A DNA stretch of 64,000 nt from Aneurinibacillus thermoaerophilus. GTDB taxonomy: Bacteria > Bacillota > Bacilli > Aneurinibacillales > Aneurinibacillaceae. The stretch lies in NCBI RefSeq assembly GCF_900099925.1, contig NZ_FNDE01000012.1:22156-86155 (forward strand). The letters run 5' to 3'. Below the pieces are notes generated by a model. That model was given only the letters and a program-made list of their open reading frames with translations, did not search any database and was not told the origin of the DNA. Position numbers and translations under genes: made by a program. Shown one piece after another: positions 29,546 through 41,405 of the stretch (position 1 is its first letter; each line of letters starts with the position of its first letter).

Positions 29546-31720
29546 TCATTCTTCTTCCACATGGGTTTTTGGCTTCAATTGCTTCATATAGGGAGTCTGC
29601 CGGATTTTTTTCGTGTTTTTTACCGCCAGTTCGTGAAAATACAACTGGGCATGCACATGCGGCTCCCCTTCTCTTGGCTGTACTCTCGTATATGTGCCGT
29701 CCGGCTTCAGCGTCCTTGCCTTGACATTATCACTAAGTAATATATGTAAAATATCTTTTACACGTTCTTTGAGCGATTTCACCTCAATCGGAAACATAAT
29801 TTCCACACGCCGCTCCATATTGCGTGTCATCCAATCTGCGCTTGATAGATACACCAGTTCATTGCCGCCATTTTGGAAATAGAAAACCCGTGAATGTTCC
29901 AGGAACCGATCCACAATGCTGCGCACGCGTATATTCTCGCTTATGCCCGGCATGCCAGGGCGCAGACAACAAATGCCCCGTACAATCATATCAATCTGCA
30001 CACCTGCAATCGACGCTTTGAATAAAGCTTTAATTAACTTTTTATCGGTCAGGGAATTCATTTTTAAAATAATGCGTCCTGGCTTTTCCAGTGTGCTTTT
30101 TGCAATTTCGTTGTCAATCAACTGCAAAATCCGGTTGCGCAAACCATTCGGAGCAACCTCTATTTTTTTCTACTTGGGTGGCTTGGAATAACCGGACAAA
30201 TGATTGAAAATATAGGACGCATCAATACCAAACTGTTCGTTGCATGTAAACATCCCCAAATCGGTGTAAAGCCGCGCGGTGGAATCATTATAATTGCCTG
30301 TGCCAAGGTGAACGTACCGAATAAGCTTCTGCCCTTCCTGACGCACAATAAGCGTAATTTTACAGTGAGTTTTTAACCCGACCAATCCGTAAATCACATG
30401 GCATCCCGCTTTTTCCAACTTCTTCGCCCAGACGATGTTGTTTTCCTCGTCAAACCGCGCTTTGAGTTCAACAAGAACCGTAACCTGCTTGCCGTTCTCT
30501 GCCGCTTTCGCGAGCGCATTTACGATGGGAGAGTCCCCGCTGACCCTGTACAGCGTTTGCTTGATTGCTAACACATTTGGATCATCCGCCGCCTGTTTAA
30601 CAAAGTGGACGACCGGATCGAATGATTCATACGGATGGTGCACGAGAATATCCTTATGGGCAATGGCTTCGAAGATGTTATTTTCCCCGATAAAATCGGC
30701 CGGCGGCTGCGGCGGTAAACTGCGGTAGCGCAATTCGTTGTAGCCAGGTAACGACAGAACAAACTTCATTAGAAACGTTAAATCCAGCGGCCCTTCAACT
30801 TCATAAATATCGCACGCTTCGATTTCTAACGACTCTTGCAAAATTGCCTTCATGTACTCATCCATTTCACATGTTACTTCAAGCCGCACAGCAGAACTCC
30901 ATCTGCGCTTTTTTAATTCTTTCTGGATTTCTTTCAATAAATCCTCCGTACCTTCTTCATCAAGCGTCAAATCGGCGTTACGCGTAATACGAAACGGTTT
31001 GACTGAAAGAATACGATTGCCCTTAAACAGGAAATCCACATAGTGGCAAATGACATCTTCAAGCAGAATAAACTGCGCGATTCCTTCCGGACTGGGCAGC
31101 TGAATATAGCGCGGCAATACCGAAGGCACCTGCACCACAGCAAACAGCAACTTGCTTTTTCCATCTCGTTCACTGTCCAATGTTACGGCTAGATTAACAC
31201 TTCTGTTCAAAAGCATTGGGAACGGACGGCTTGCATCAACCGCCATCGGGGTCAAAACCGGATAAATGCGGTCATAAAAGTAGGTCCTCACAAATCTGTG
31301 CTGCTCTTCTGTCAACTCCTCAGGCTTTACAAACGAAATGCCGTAAGAGGCAAGCAACGGAATAAACGTTTCGTGCAATAGTCTATACTGCTTTTCCACC
31401 ATTTTGTGCGCCTCCCGTGAAACGGCTTCCAGTTGCTGGCGAGGGGTCATGCCAGATTTGTTATCCGGGGTCGTAATTCCGTGCTTTTCCTGGTCTTTCA
31501 TTGAGCCGACCCGGATCATAAAAAATTCATCCAGATTTGAGCTTGTAATCGCCAGAAACTTAAGACGCTCCAGCAACGGATTTTTTTCATCTTCCGCTTC
31601 TTCCAGCACGCGATGATTAAAGGCGAGCCAGCTTAGTTCACGGTTAATATAGTATTCCGTGCAATCAAAATCGATCGTATCACCTCTTTTATTTTCAAGA
31701 CTTTTTCTTCCTTGCCCCAT
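29546..31720 (-). pseudogene. ppk: Polyphosphate kinase gene interrupted by an in-frame TAG
   Basis: The frame from ATG 31720 (AAGAGGT before it) encodes an N-terminal PPK1 of 516 residues and stops at TAG 30172-30170. The same frame then continues, without a shift, for another 207 codons to the normal PPK end at 29546. Together 724 codons, a usual PPK1 length. The stop falls in the conserved linker between SGYSKPPK and KKIEVAPNGLRNR, probably replacing tyrosine. The phosphorylated histidine (YVHLGTGNY, about 470) lies before the stop; the second catalytic histidine (RFLEHSRVF, about 609) lies after it. PPK makes polyphosphate from ATP. As read the enzyme is truncated unless the stop is suppressed or is a sequence error. 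Confidence 0.85.
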
Positions 31721-31754
31721 AATCTGATACCTCTTCTTTAATTAATGATTTTTC

Positions 31755-33290
31755 TCATGGTGTTTTTGCCCACTTCACATGAAGCGGAATTCCAAATTGC
31801 TTTTTAAATTTCTTCCTATGTTCTTCAAGTGTTTGCGCTTCCAGCGAACGTTCATCCACCCCTTGACATCGCAGTATCACACACTTTCCTTCCCGCGTAA
31901 GCTTAACATTGGATACCTGCTGGCTTTCCGTACGGTCGAGCGCACGGGCCATAAGCAAAAGCAGTCCAAGTTGTTCCACCATTTGCAAATCAGCTTCAGA
32001 AACGAGCGATTCATAAGGTGCGACAAGTCTCTGTAGCCGTTTTGCCCCTTTATAAGAAGCAATGAGCGCAGTGAGAAGCTGTTCTCTGTGGGTCAGACCC
32101 GGCAACAATACATGCATAAGTAAGTAAAAGGTATGTTGCTGCCATTCACCAAGATTAATCATACGACCGATATCATGCAATCGGGCAGCAACACTCAACA
32201 GCCGCCGCTCTTCCTCGCCGTAGATATGAAGTCCCTGGCGGGCAAGCTGGTCAAACATTGTGCGACACACACTGTCCACATGCCGGGCATGTAAGACGTT
32301 AACGTTGTAATTAGCCATAAACATGGCTACCCCTTCTTCAACCACATCTTCAATTAAAGGCAAGTTCCTTGCTTGAAGACGCGCTTCCATATAAACGCCG
32401 TCTCTAAGACCTTTATTACTGATAATAAACTTACTCGTACCTATATATTCCAACAAAATTTTAATAATAGAGATACCAGCGACAATAATGTCGGCTCTTT
32501 CCTTCGACAATCCCTCTACATTCTGCATCTGCGCTGGAGAAAGTTCTCTTAGATAATGGTAGACTGAATCAACCTGGTACTTCTTCATCTGGTAATAATG
32601 AAGACCGGGAAACGGATAACGTGTCATTTTTTGATGCACTTTTCCAAGGTTTCGTACTGTACCTCCTATACCGATGAGAGGATATTTTTTTTCCTTTATC
32701 CATGGGTAAGCGGAAAATTCTTTCCGCAAATACTCCTCCATCGCTGCTATTTCCGCCTCAGTTGGGGAAAAATGACCAAAAAAGCGCCTCGTTAACGTAA
32801 CCGCTCCAAACGGAAAGCTATGGCTTTCCGCGAGCTTCCGACCGGAGATTTTAACCAATTCCGAACTTGCACCACCGATATCCACTGTCAACGCTTCGGT
32901 GATGTTCATTGTATTAACCACCGCCAAATATCCGTAATACGCTTCTTCTTCCCCTGAAAGCACGCGCAATGTAAAACCTGTTTCTTGATAAATTTGCTCA
33001 AGAAACGCTTCACAGTTCCGCGCATTGCGTACGGCTGCGGTAGCGACGCCTGTTACCGCAGATACCTCACGTGCCTGACAAAGTTGACGATATTGTCGAA
33101 GAACGCGAATCGCTTCTTGAATCCCCTGTTCAGTAATATCGTTATTTTCATCCAAAAAAGCGCCTAAACGAATCGTATTCTTAATATTATCAACTTCATA
33201 GACCGCGCCTCCAGCGGCTTCGTAATAAATAACAAGCCTCACAGAGTTAGAGCCCATGTCGATAACGGCACTATATTTTCCCATCCGCAC
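31755..33290 (-). CDS. ppx: Ppx/GppA family exopolyphosphatase
   Basis: 511 residues. The actin-like fold is visible in IDMGSNSVRLVIY and TVDIGGASSELVK, with the EEAYYGYLAV motif; an HD-type C-terminal domain has RLHDIGRMINLG. Hydrolyses terminal phosphates of polyphosphate or pppGpp. Start either GTG 33290 or ATG 33284; AAGG lies just before the GTG. Operon with ppk, 34 bases apart, which joins making and breaking of polyphosphate. Confidence 0.9.
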   Translation of the reverse strand: MRMGKYSAVIDMGSNSVRLVIYYEAAGGAVYEVDNIKNTIRLGAFLDENNDITEQGIQEAIRVLRQYRQLCQAREVSAVTGVATAAVRNARNCEAFLEQIYQETGFTLRVLSGEEEAYYGYLAVVNTMNITEALTVDIGGASSELVKISGRKLAESHSFPFGAVTLTRRFFGHFSPTEAEIAAMEEYLRKEFSAYPWIKEKKYPLIGIGGTVRNLGKVHQKMTRYPFPGLHYYQMKKYQVDSVYHYLRELSPAQMQNVEGLSKERADIIVAGISIIKILLEYIGTSKFIISNKGLRDGVYMEARLQARNLPLIEDVVEEGVAMFMANYNVNVLHARHVDSVCRTMFDQLARQGLHIYGEEERRLLSVAARLHDIGRMINLGEWQQHTFYLLMHVLLPGLTHREQLLTALIASYKGAKRLQRLVAPYESLVSEADLQMVEQLGLLLLMARALDRTESQQVSNVKLTREGKCVILRCQGVDERSLEAQTLEEHRKKFKKQFGIPLHVKWAKTP

Positions 33291-33503
33291 ACAACCTTAT
33301 CGCTTCTTTTCATGTTCTACTGGTTATTGTAATAAAAAAATGTTGAAGTTTTGTAAATGTTTTGTGAAGACTCGCATTACCTTCCCAATTAAACGAACCG
33401 ACACGATGCATATTTACAGAAAGTTCTCCTTATTTATTCTATACATAATTCAGGTATAATAAAGATTATTTGTATATATCTAGAAAGAGCTGTATCATAG
33501 GGG

Positions 33504-34442
33504 ATGAAGGATGTGAGCGTGTTGAAAAAGTCTATAATTGCGGATGGAATTTTATTGCTTGTCGCCCTTGTTTGGGGAGCGACCTTTGTTGTCGTGCAAA
33601 ACGCAATAGCCAAGTTGCCACCTCTTACATTTAACGGCATACGCTTTTTTCTTGCTTCAATCTTTTTGCTTTTATTTTTGTTGCTTTTTTATCGGCCCCA
33701 GTTGCGCCAGATAAACGGCAAGTTAATACGGGCTGGCGTAATTCTTGGCGCTTGGCTGTTCTCAGGATATGCCTTTCAAACGATCGGCCTGTTATATACG
33801 ACCTCTTCTAAAGCTGGTTTTATAACAGGTTTGTCCGTTGTACTTGTACCTGTATTTGCGCTTCTGATCTTAAAACAACGGCCAAGAATGCCTGCTATCA
33901 TCGGGGCGCTCCTAGCCACAGCTGGCCTTTATCTTTTAACATTGGGCGATACATTTTCCATTAACCAGGGAGACCTGCTCGTATTTATGTGTGCCATTTG
34001 CTTCGCGTTGCAAATTATTTTCACCGGCCGCTACGCGCCGCATTTTCCTTCCTTGGCGCTTGCGTTCGTGCAAATTCTTACTGTAGCTGTATTAAGCGGA
34101 GGAGCGGCTTTCTTTTTCGAAGACTGGCAAAGCTCGCTAACATGGGAAACGCTAACGCTCCCTTCCATATACTGGGCACTGCTTATTACAGCCATTCCAG
34201 CCACCGCGCTGGCGTTTCTGGCACAAACAGAATGTCAGCGATTTACGACTACAACCCGCGTCGCACTCATTTATGCAATGGAGCCCGTATTTGCTGCTAT
34301 AACCGCCTACTTATTCAATGGCGAAATTCTCGGCGGACGAGCGCTTATTGGCTGTCTTTTCATCTTTACTGGCATGATTCTTTCGGAACTGCAAACCGAA
34401 CAATTAACCAGTTGGATAAAAAAACGAAACACTTCATATTAA
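33504..34442 (+). CDS. EamA/DMT-family transporter
   Basis: 312 residues, ten membrane helices in two EamA halves (ALVWGATFVVVQ in the first, ALIYAMEPVFAAITAYLFNGE in the second). Drug/metabolite exporters of this group move amino acids, nucleotides or other metabolites; the substrate is unknown. ATG 33504 or GTG 33519 could be the start; the GTG has AAGGATG at a better distance. Single gene between divergent ppx and convergent engB; a TATAAT at about 33455 fits a promoter. Confidence 0.88.
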   Translation: MKDVSVLKKSIIADGILLLVALVWGATFVVVQNAIAKLPPLTFNGIRFFLASIFLLLFLLLFYRPQLRQINGKLIRAGVILGAWLFSGYAFQTIGLLYTTSSKAGFITGLSVVLVPVFALLILKQRPRMPAIIGALLATAGLYLLTLGDTFSINQGDLLVFMCAICFALQIIFTGRYAPHFPSLALAFVQILTVAVLSGGAAFFFEDWQSSLTWETLTLPSIYWALLITAIPATALAFLAQTECQRFTTTTRVALIYAMEPVFAAITAYLFNGEILGGRALIGCLFIFTGMILSELQTEQLTSWIKKRNTSY

Positions 34443-34449
34443 GAATAAG

Positions 34450-34481
34450 AAAAACTCGCGGAGCGCACCCGCGAGTTTTTC
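34450..34481. terminator. Bidirectional terminator
   Basis: Stem AAAACTCGCG / CGCGAGTTTT with Ts on both 3' sides, between convergent transporter and engB. Confidence 0.85.
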
Positions 34482-34488
34482 ACTGCTT

Positions 34489-35103
34489 TTATATTCCCTC
34501 TTCTTTTTCGCTTGAACCGTCACGAATTTTTTTCCAAATGGCCGTCCATGCTTCCTCTTTGCCCTGTCCGGTTTCAGCAGAGAAAAGAATAAGCGTGTCT
34601 TCTTTCTCCATTCCAAGTATCACACGAATCTCTTTCGCATGCTTCTGCCACTTGCCACGCGGAATTTTGTCGGTTTTAGTTGCGACAACGATAACCGGAA
34701 TCTCATAATGTTTCAGATAGGAAAACATTTCTTGATCATCCTTCGTCGGCTTGTGCCGGATGTCGACAACGTGAATAACAGCCTTTAACTGCTGTCTTGT
34801 TTGAAAGTATTCCTCCATCATCCGTCCCCATTTTGCTTTTTCTGCTTTGGAGACTTTCGCATAGCCATACCCTGGCAAATCAACAAAATACAACGCTTTA
34901 TTAATCAAGTAATAGTTCAATGTTTGTGTTTTTCCCGGTTTAGAAGATGTTCGAGCCAGATTTTTTCTGTTTGCCATTTTGTTAATAAACGAAGATTTTC
35001 CCACATTAGAACGCCCTGCCAGAGCGAGTTCCGGCAGGGAACCTTGGGGATATTGCTTGGGAGAAACCGCGCTGATCACGAATTCAGCCTGTGTCACTTT
35101 CAT
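34489..35103 (-). CDS. engB: Ribosome biogenesis GTPase YsxC/EngB
   Basis: 204 residues, usual length. G1 [12 protein letters not shown] (about 30-41), G3 DLPGYGYA, G4 ATKTDKIP and G5 SAETGQG. Needed for late 50S assembly. ATG overlaps the lonA stop by four bases (ATGA), so coupled as in B. subtilis. Confidence 0.97.
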   Translation of the reverse strand: MKVTQAEFVISAVSPKQYPQGSLPELALAGRSNVGKSSFINKMANRKNLARTSSKPGKTQTLNYYLINKALYFVDLPGYGYAKVSKAEKAKWGRMMEEYFQTRQQLKAVIHVVDIRHKPTKDDQEMFSYLKHYEIPVIVVATKTDKIPRGKWQKHAKEIRVILGMEKEDTLILFSAETGQGKEEAWTAIWKKIRDGSSEKEEGI

Positions 35104-37430
35104 GCTTTCGCCGCCTTCAGAAGCGCCACATCGAGCACTTGGTCAAGATGTTCAACCGGAATAAATTTTAAATCCTGACGAACACTCTCCGGAATTTCTT
35201 CAATATCCTTCTCATTATCTTTGGGCAAAATCACTTTTTTTAATCCCGCGCGATGGGCAGCTAACGCTTTCTCTTTTAGTCCTCCGATTGGCAACACACG
35301 ACCTCTCAGCGTAATCTCCCCCGTCATGCCAACCTCACGGGAAACCGGCACACCGCTGAGCGCAGACACAAGCGCTGTCGCTATCGTGATTCCGGCGGAC
35401 GGACCGTCCTTTGGAATCGCACCTTCTGGAACGTGAATGTGAATATCAGACTTTTCATGGAAATCAGGATCAATATTTAATTCGCCGGATCGGGAACGAA
35501 TATAACTGAACGCTGCCTGTGCCGACTCTTTCATCACATCACCTAACTGGCCGGTTAACATCAGCTTCCCCTTACCGGGCACGACCGAAACTTCAATAGT
35601 GAGCGTATCGCCACCGGCCTCCGTCCAGGCCAACCCGGTAACCGCTCCTACTTGATCTTCTGTCTCGGCAAGGCCGTAGCGGAACCTCGGTTTGCCCAGC
35701 ATATCCTCCAACGTTTTCACGGTTACAACGACACGCTTTTTCACGCCTGAGACGATCATGCGGGCCGCTTTACGACAAATCGTTTCCATCATCCGATTCA
35801 AATTACGTACGCCCGCTTCCCGCGTATACTGGCGGATGACTTTAAGCAGCGCTTCTTCCTGCACCTGTAGACGATCACGCCCAAGCCCATGCTCTTTCAT
35901 CTGTTTCGGCAACAAATAGTTCTGGCAAATTTTCAGTTTCTCGACTTCCGTATACCCTGGAATGTACAGAACCTCCATACGGTCAAGCAACGGGCGCGGA
36001 ATTGTATGTACCGCGTTTGCCGTCGTGATGAACATAACGGACGACAGATCATATGGCTCTTCAATATAGTGATCACTAAACGTGTCATTCTGGTTTGGAT
36101 CAAGCACCTCCAGCAACGCTGCCCCCGGATCGCCACGAAAGTCTATGGACATCTTATCGATTTCATCAAGCAAAAATACAGGATTCATCGTGCCTGCTGT
36201 CTTCATTCCTTGAATAATGCGGCCTGGCATTGCGCCTACGTACGTACGGCGATGGCCACGAATTTCCGCTTCGTCGCGAACTCCACCAAGGGAAATACGG
36301 ACAAACTTGCGGTTAAGTGCCCGGGCTACGGAGCGAGCCAGCGACGTTTTACCAACACCCGGCGGCCCAACCAAGCACAAAATGGGACCTTTCAGCTTGT
36401 TTACAAGCTTTTGCACAGCTAGATATTCAAGTACGCGTTCTTTCGCTTTCTCCAACCCAAAATGGTCTTCATCCAATACCTTTTCTGCATGCTGCAAGTC
36501 GAGATTATCTTCCGTCCGTTTAGTCCACGGTAGAGAAATCAACCATTCGATATATGTGCGAATTACGTTGCCTTCGGCGCTTGTCGGCGGGGTTTTCTCT
36601 AGGCGTTCCAGTTCGCGTTCCACCTTCTCAACAATATTAGCAGGCGGATTCGCTTCTGCTAATTTCTTGCGCAGTTCCTCCACTTCGCCAGCGCGCCCTT
36701 CTTTTTCACCCAGTTCTTTTTGAATGGCCTTCATTTGCTCACGCAGATAGTATTCTTTCTGCGTTCTTTCCATCTGTTTTTTCACGCGTTGCCCGATTTT
36801 CCGCTCCAGTTCCAGCACTTCACGTTCATTATTCAGGATAGTAAGCAGCTTTTCTAAGCGCTCCTTCACCGACACGGTTTCCAGTATATCCTGCTTGTCA
36901 CGAATTTTAAGCGGAAGGTGGGATATAATGATATCCGCTAAACGGCCGGGTTCGTTAATATCAGCAACAGAAGCGAATGTCTCCGGAATAATCTTCTTCG
37001 ATAAGTTGACATACTGCTCAAAGTTGGCAAGCACGGTTCGCATTAATGCTTCAATTTCGGGGGTAATTGTCTGATCTTCTTCCAGATATGAAATCTGAAC
37101 TTCAAAATACTCATCTTCTTGAACATAATTCTCTATTTTTGCGCGGCTGACCCCTTCCACAAGCACGCGAATGGTTCCATTTGGCAATTTGAGCATTTGC
37201 TTTACTCGTACTACAGTTCCGATGGTAAAGATCTGCTCTTTTTCAGGTTCCTCAATGTGCACTTCTTCCTGTGTAGAAAGAAGAACAAGATTATCGTCGA
37301 CCATTGCTTTTTCCAGCGCTTTCACAGACTTGGGACGGCCTACATCAAGGTGTAGAACCATGCCGGGAAACACCAGCAATCCTCGCAACGGGAGAAGAGG
37401 GATTCGTCTCTCTTTTTCGTTTGTTCCCAT
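35100..37430 (-). CDS. lonA: ATP-dependent protease La (Lon)
   Basis: 776 residues from ATG 37430, set by GGAGG seven bases upstream. N-terminal substrate domain from [15 protein letters not shown]+ domain with GPPGVGKTS (about 353) and FLLDEID; protease domain with the catalytic serine in PKDGPSAGI (about 678) and lysine in [10 protein letters not shown]. Degrades unfolded and regulatory proteins. Confidence 0.97.
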   Translation of the reverse strand: MGTNEKERRIPLLPLRGLLVFPGMVLHLDVGRPKSVKALEKAMVDDNLVLLSTQEEVHIEEPEKEQIFTIGTVVRVKQMLKLPNGTIRVLVEGVSRAKIENYVQEDEYFEVQISYLEEDQTITPEIEALMRTVLANFEQYVNLSKKIIPETFASVADINEPGRLADIIISHLPLKIRDKQDILETVSVKERLEKLLTILNNEREVLELERKIGQRVKKQMERTQKEYYLREQMKAIQKELGEKEGRAGEVEELRKKLAEANPPANIVEKVERELERLEKTPPTSAEGNVIRTYIEWLISLPWTKRTEDNLDLQHAEKVLDEDHFGLEKAKERVLEYLAVQKLVNKLKGPILCLVGPPGVGKTSLARSVARALNRKFVRISLGGVRDEAEIRGHRRTYVGAMPGRIIQGMKTAGTMNPVFLLDEIDKMSIDFRGDPGAALLEVLDPNQNDTFSDHYIEEPYDLSSVMFITTANAVHTIPRPLLDRMEVLYIPGYTEVEKLKICQNYLLPKQMKEHGLGRDRLQVQEEALLKVIRQYTREAGVRNLNRMMETICRKAARMIVSGVKKRVVVTVKTLEDMLGKPRFRYGLAETEDQVGAVTGLAWTEAGGDTLTIEVSVVPGKGKLMLTGQLGDVMKESAQAAFSYIRSRSGELNIDPDFHEKSDIHIHVPEGAIPKDGPSAGITIATALVSALSGVPVSREVGMTGEITLRGRVLPIGGLKEKALAAHRAGLKKVILPKDNEKDIEEIPESVRQDLKFIPVEHLDQVLDVALLKAAKA

Positions 37431-37550
37431 CTTTTCTACCTCCAAATCCCTGTACCTTCGGCATGAAATGAGTACCAATACAAGGTTTTCTTCACTTCAT
37501 TTTAGCTTAACTGCTATTGGTTGTCTAACCCTAGAGCAACATAAACTACG

Positions 37551-39245
37551 TCAAATGGAGGTGGGAGATGGATTGAGCATTTCACCCGTATGGCGCAGAA
37601 CGGTTTCAAGTGTCTGGGACGCCGTCTCGTTTTGTGGTACAATTGCATAGCGCAGCACTTCATCCAGCTTTTCTACTGCTACAACCTCGATACCTTCCAT
37701 CTGCGCAAAAATATCCTGCCAGTTCTCTTTCGGCACCAGCACTTTTTTGACGCCAGCCAGGCGGGCTGCTTCCACTTTAGCAACCACGCCCCCAATCGGC
37801 TTGACTGTACCATGAATGCTTAACTCCCCTGTCATAGCGACGTAGTTATCCACCGGCTGTTTTGTGATCGCAGAATAAATAGCGGTTGCCATCGCAATTC
37901 CAGCTGAAGGGCCATCAATCGGAACGCCGCCTGGAAAGTTAACGTGCAACGTATAACCCAATGTATCTATTCCCTGCAACCGAAGAACGGTCAGCACATT
38001 TTCAAGCGAACTGCGCGCCATTGACTTACGACGCAGCGTTCTTCCTCTACCTCCTACCTCTTCTTCATCGACAACCCCCGTAATTGTGATCGTGCCCATT
38101 CCAGGGGCCGTAGCTTTCGCGGCCGTTACTTCAATTTCTAATAAAGCGCCCATGTTCGGTCCGTAGACGGCTAAACCGTTCACAAGTCCGACGTACGCTC
38201 CTCCCAACACTTTCTTGTCTGGACGTGGGGATTTTTGACTGCTGTTGACAACCCATTCGATATCCGCTTTCGTAATTTTTTGTCGCTGTTCCGTAATAGC
38301 GATTCCAGCAGCGATTTGCATCATATTGACCGCCTCGCGGCCGTTCGTAGCATAGCGGGTCAAAAACTCAATCGCTCCTTCTTCCGCTTCCATTTTCATT
38401 TTTTCCACCGCATTTTTTGCGATTGTATAAATTTCTGAAGGAACAAGCGGACGGAAGAAAATCTCCAAGCAACGCGAACGAAGCGCAGGGGGAAGTTCAT
38501 CCGGCGTGCGCGTTGTCGCTCCTACAAGCCGGAAATCAGCAGGAAGGCCATTCTGAAAAATATCATGAATATGTTTAGGGATTTGCTGATTTTCTTCGCT
38601 ATAATAGGCGCTCTCAAGAAACACTTTGCGATCCTCGAGCACTTTCAACAATTTATTAAGTTGCACAGGATGAAGTTCCCCAATTTCGTCTATGAATAAA
38701 ATCCCACCATGCGCCTTCGTAACCGCGCCCGGCTTCGGTTGCGGAATGCCTGCCTGTCCCATGGCGCCCGCGCCTTGGTAAATCGGGTCATGCACCGAAC
38801 CGATGAGCGGATCAGCAATCCCCCTCTCGTCAAAGCGCGCAGTTGTAGCATCAATTTCCGTAAACTGTGCATCTTCTTTAAACGGAGAAGAAGACTGTTT
38901 TTTTGCCTCTTCTAAGATGACGCGGGCTGCCGCCGTTTTGCCGACCCCAGGAGGACCATAGATGATAACGTGTTGCGGATTCGGGCCGCATAGCGCAGCA
39001 CGTAAAGCACGAAGACCATCCTCCTGACCAATGATGTCGCTTAGCGTAGCCGGACGCGTCTTTTCAGCAAGCGGTTCAGAAAGAGAAATGGAACGCATCC
39101 TGCGAAGCTGCTCCATTTCTTTTCTCGATTCCCGATCTACATAGGTTCGGCTACTGCGCTGATTTTTGAGCAAGCTCATGAAATACATGCCGATAATCAC
39201 AGCGAAAAAAACTTGAATCAATGTTAGTATAAGTGTCCAGTTCAT
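37551..39245 (-). CDS. lonB: Sporulation-associated Lon-like protease LonB
   Basis: 564 residues. One N-terminal membrane helix (about 5-25) instead of the Lon N-domain, then AAA+ with [12 protein letters not shown] and FIDEIGEL, and a Lon protease domain with the serine in IDGPSAGIAMAT and lysine near GGVVAKVEAAR. In B. subtilis LonB is made in the forespore and sits next to lonA, as here. TAGGAGGG precedes ATG 39245. Confidence 0.95.
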   Translation of the reverse strand: MNWTLILTLIQVFFAVIIGMYFMSLLKNQRSSRTYVDRESRKEMEQLRRMRSISLSEPLAEKTRPATLSDIIGQEDGLRALRAALCGPNPQHVIIYGPPGVGKTAAARVILEEAKKQSSSPFKEDAQFTEIDATTARFDERGIADPLIGSVHDPIYQGAGAMGQAGIPQPKPGAVTKAHGGILFIDEIGELHPVQLNKLLKVLEDRKVFLESAYYSEENQQIPKHIHDIFQNGLPADFRLVGATTRTPDELPPALRSRCLEIFFRPLVPSEIYTIAKNAVEKMKMEAEEGAIEFLTRYATNGREAVNMMQIAAGIAITEQRQKITKADIEWVVNSSQKSPRPDKKVLGGAYVGLVNGLAVYGPNMGALLEIEVTAAKATAPGMGTITITGVVDEEEVGGRGRTLRRKSMARSSLENVLTVLRLQGIDTLGYTLHVNFPGGVPIDGPSAGIAMATAIYSAITKQPVDNYVAMTGELSIHGTVKPIGGVVAKVEAARLAGVKKVLVPKENWQDIFAQMEGIEVVAVEKLDEVLRYAIVPQNETASQTLETVLRHTGEMLNPSPTSI

Positions 39246-39380
39246 ATGTCCCTCCTATGTATAAAGTCAAGAATTCCAACGCCCCGTGTTATCTAGGTGT
39301 ATTATTGCCTATAAGGAGAGGGAATAAACGAAAAGCAAATACGGGACATATCTTCTGCTTTTGGATTACATCTTCCCAAA

Positions 39381-39417
39381 AAAAAAGACGCCGGAAAAAA
39401 TTCCGACGTCTTTTTTC
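39381..39417 (-). terminator. Terminator after clpX
   Basis: Stem built on AAAGACG...CGTCTTT with GGAA/TTCC continuation and T-run, 15 bases past the clpX stop on the minus strand. Confidence 0.8.
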
Positions 39418-39431
39418 AACTTTTACTACAT

Positions 39432-40703
39432 TTACGCGCTTTCTGGTTTGCTGTCCGTGATGAGTTTACCCTGTTTGGTATACAATTCAGGGTTGCCTTT
39501 TTGTTTGACGGTCTCTTCCGTGATCACGCACTTAACAATATCATCGCGGGACGGGATATCAAACATGATATCAAGCATGATACTTTCAATGATGGAACGC
39601 AGACCACGCGCGCCTGTATTGCGCTTAATTGCTTCTTTCGCAATTTCGCGAAGCGCACCTTCCGTAAACACCAATTCGGCATTATCCATTTCAAGTAATT
39701 TTTGATATTGCTTGACAAGAGCATTTTTTGGTTCGGTTAAAATGCGAACCAAAGCATCTTCATCCAGCGGATCAAGCGTAGTAATTACCGGCAGACGACC
39801 GACAAATTCCGGAATCAAACCAAATTTCAGCAAATCTTCCGGGAGTACTTGCTTCAGGATTTCGCCGGATTTTAAATCTTTTTTGTTCGAGTCAGTTTCT
39901 GCCCCGAATCCGATAACCTTTTTACCGACACGACGCTTAATAATGGATTCGATACCGTCAAACGCGCCGCCTACAATGAACAAGATGTTCGAAGTATCAA
40001 TTTGAATAAATTCTTGGTGCGGATGCTTGCGCCCGCCCTGCGGCGGCACGCTAGCCACCGTCCCTTCAAGAATTTTCAGCAATGCCTGCTGTACACCTTC
40101 CCCAGAAACATCGCGGGTAATGGATGGATTCTCGGATTTGCGCGCTACCTTGTCAATTTCGTCAATGTAAATAATGCCGCGTTCCGCTTTTTCCACATCA
40201 TAATCCGCTGCCTGAATAAGCTTGAGAAGAATATTTTCAACGTCTTCGCCTACATATCCAGCTTCCGTAAGGGAGGTTGCGTCCGCAATTGCGAATGGTA
40301 CGTTCAAAATGCGGGCCATCGTCTGGGCCAGCAACGTCTTTCCGCTTCCCGTAGGTCCAAGCATCAAAATATTGCTTTTTGCCAACTCTACATCGTCAAT
40401 CTTTGCACCGGTATTGATTCTCTTATAATGGTTGTAAACAGCGACGGATAACGACTTCTTCGCCTCGTCCTGACCGATAACATAATCATCGAGAAAAGCT
40501 CGAATTTCATGCGGTTTCGGAATTTCTTTCAGGTCAATTTCTTCCTCTGTACCCAATTCCTCTTCCACAATTTCCGTACACAACTCGATGCATTCATCGC
40601 AAATATATACTCCAGGGCCAGCCACAAGCTTACGGACTTGCTCCTGAGATTTTCCACAGAACGAGCACTTAAGTTGACCTTTTTCATCGTTGAATTTAAA
40701 CAT
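39432..40703 (-). CDS. clpX: ClpX, ATPase subunit of ClpXP protease
   Basis: 423 residues. N-terminal zinc domain (CSFCG and CDEC, about 14-38), AAA+ with [12 protein letters not shown] and IIYIDEIDK, and the pore GYVG loop. Unfolds substrates for ClpP. Only 17 bases follow the clpP stop; having clpP directly before clpX is unlike B. subtilis, where clpP is elsewhere. Confidence 0.97.
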   Translation of the reverse strand: MFKFNDEKGQLKCSFCGKSQEQVRKLVAGPGVYICDECIELCTEIVEEELGTEEEIDLKEIPKPHEIRAFLDDYVIGQDEAKKSLSVAVYNHYKRINTGAKIDDVELAKSNILMLGPTGSGKTLLAQTMARILNVPFAIADATSLTEAGYVGEDVENILLKLIQAADYDVEKAERGIIYIDEIDKVARKSENPSITRDVSGEGVQQALLKILEGTVASVPPQGGRKHPHQEFIQIDTSNILFIVGGAFDGIESIIKRRVGKKVIGFGAETDSNKKDLKSGEILKQVLPEDLLKFGLIPEFVGRLPVITTLDPLDEDALVRILTEPKNALVKQYQKLLEMDNAELVFTEGALREIAKEAIKRNTGARGLRSIIESIMLDIMFDIPSRDDIVKCVITEETVKQKGNPELYTKQGKLITDSKPESA

Positions 40704-40720
40704 GAAATCACCCCTTACTT

Positions 40721-41305
40721 TTAATCCCTACGAGTGATGACTTCGTCAATTAACCCGTATTCCTTCGCTTCAAGGGCAGACATAAAAAAATCGCGGTCCG
40801 TGTCGCGCTCGATTTTTTCAAGCGGCTGGCCTGTTCGCTGCGCATAAATTTTATTTATCTTTTCTTTCGTCTTTAAAATCCAGTCCGCATGGATTTTAAT
40901 GTCCGCTGCCTGCCCGCGGATTCCGCCGAGCGGCTGGTGAATCATAACTTCGCTGTGCGGCAGCGCGAACCGCTTACCCTTAGCCCCGGCCATCAACAGG
41001 AACGAACCCATGCTAGCAGCCAGGCCGATGCAAATGGTTGATACATCCGGTTTAATATATTGCATGGTATCGTAAATCGCCATACCCGCTGTAATCGAGC
41101 CTCCGGGAGAATTTATGTATAAGTGTATGTCCTTGTCCGGATCCTCAGCAGCTAAAAATAAAAGCTGCGCCACCACCGCATTCGCCACCTGGTCATCAAT
41201 TTCAGAGCCGAGCATAACAATGCGGTCTTTCAATAAGCGGGAATAAATATCATACGCACGTTCTCCCCTGTTTGTACTTTCCACAACATAAGGTATAACA
41301 CTCAT
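40721..41305 (-). CDS. clpP: ClpP, proteolytic subunit
   Basis: 194 residues from ATG 41305, with AAGGGAGGA nine bases before. Catalytic serine in AASMGS, histidine in MIHQPLGG, and a downstream aspartate in ERDTDRDFF. Forms the double-ring chamber that works with ClpX or ClpC. No clear CtsR box was seen in the short upstream region. Confidence 0.97.
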   Translation of the reverse strand: MSVIPYVVESTNRGERAYDIYSRLLKDRIVMLGSEIDDQVANAVVAQLLFLAAEDPDKDIHLYINSPGGSITAGMAIYDTMQYIKPDVSTICIGLAASMGSFLLMAGAKGKRFALPHSEVMIHQPLGGIRGQAADIKIHADWILKTKEKINKIYAQRTGQPLEKIERDTDRDFFMSALEAKEYGLIDEVITRRD

Positions 41306-41353
41306 AGCGAGCAATCCTCCCTTCAACACTCATTATGTATTATGGTTTTGAAA

Positions 41354-41382
41354 AACAAGGCACGAAAATTCGTGCCTTGTTT
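41354..41382 (-). terminator. Terminator after tig
   Basis: Stem ACAAGGCACGA / TCGTGCCTTGT with a four-base loop and TTTTTC after it on the minus strand. Confidence 0.8.
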
Positions 41383-41405
41383 CTGGTTGTTGTTATATTA
41401 TGACA

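Noticed and set aside
29546..30142. Separate 198-residue gene
   Set aside because: It is the C-terminal part of ppk in the same frame after the TAG, not an independent gene.
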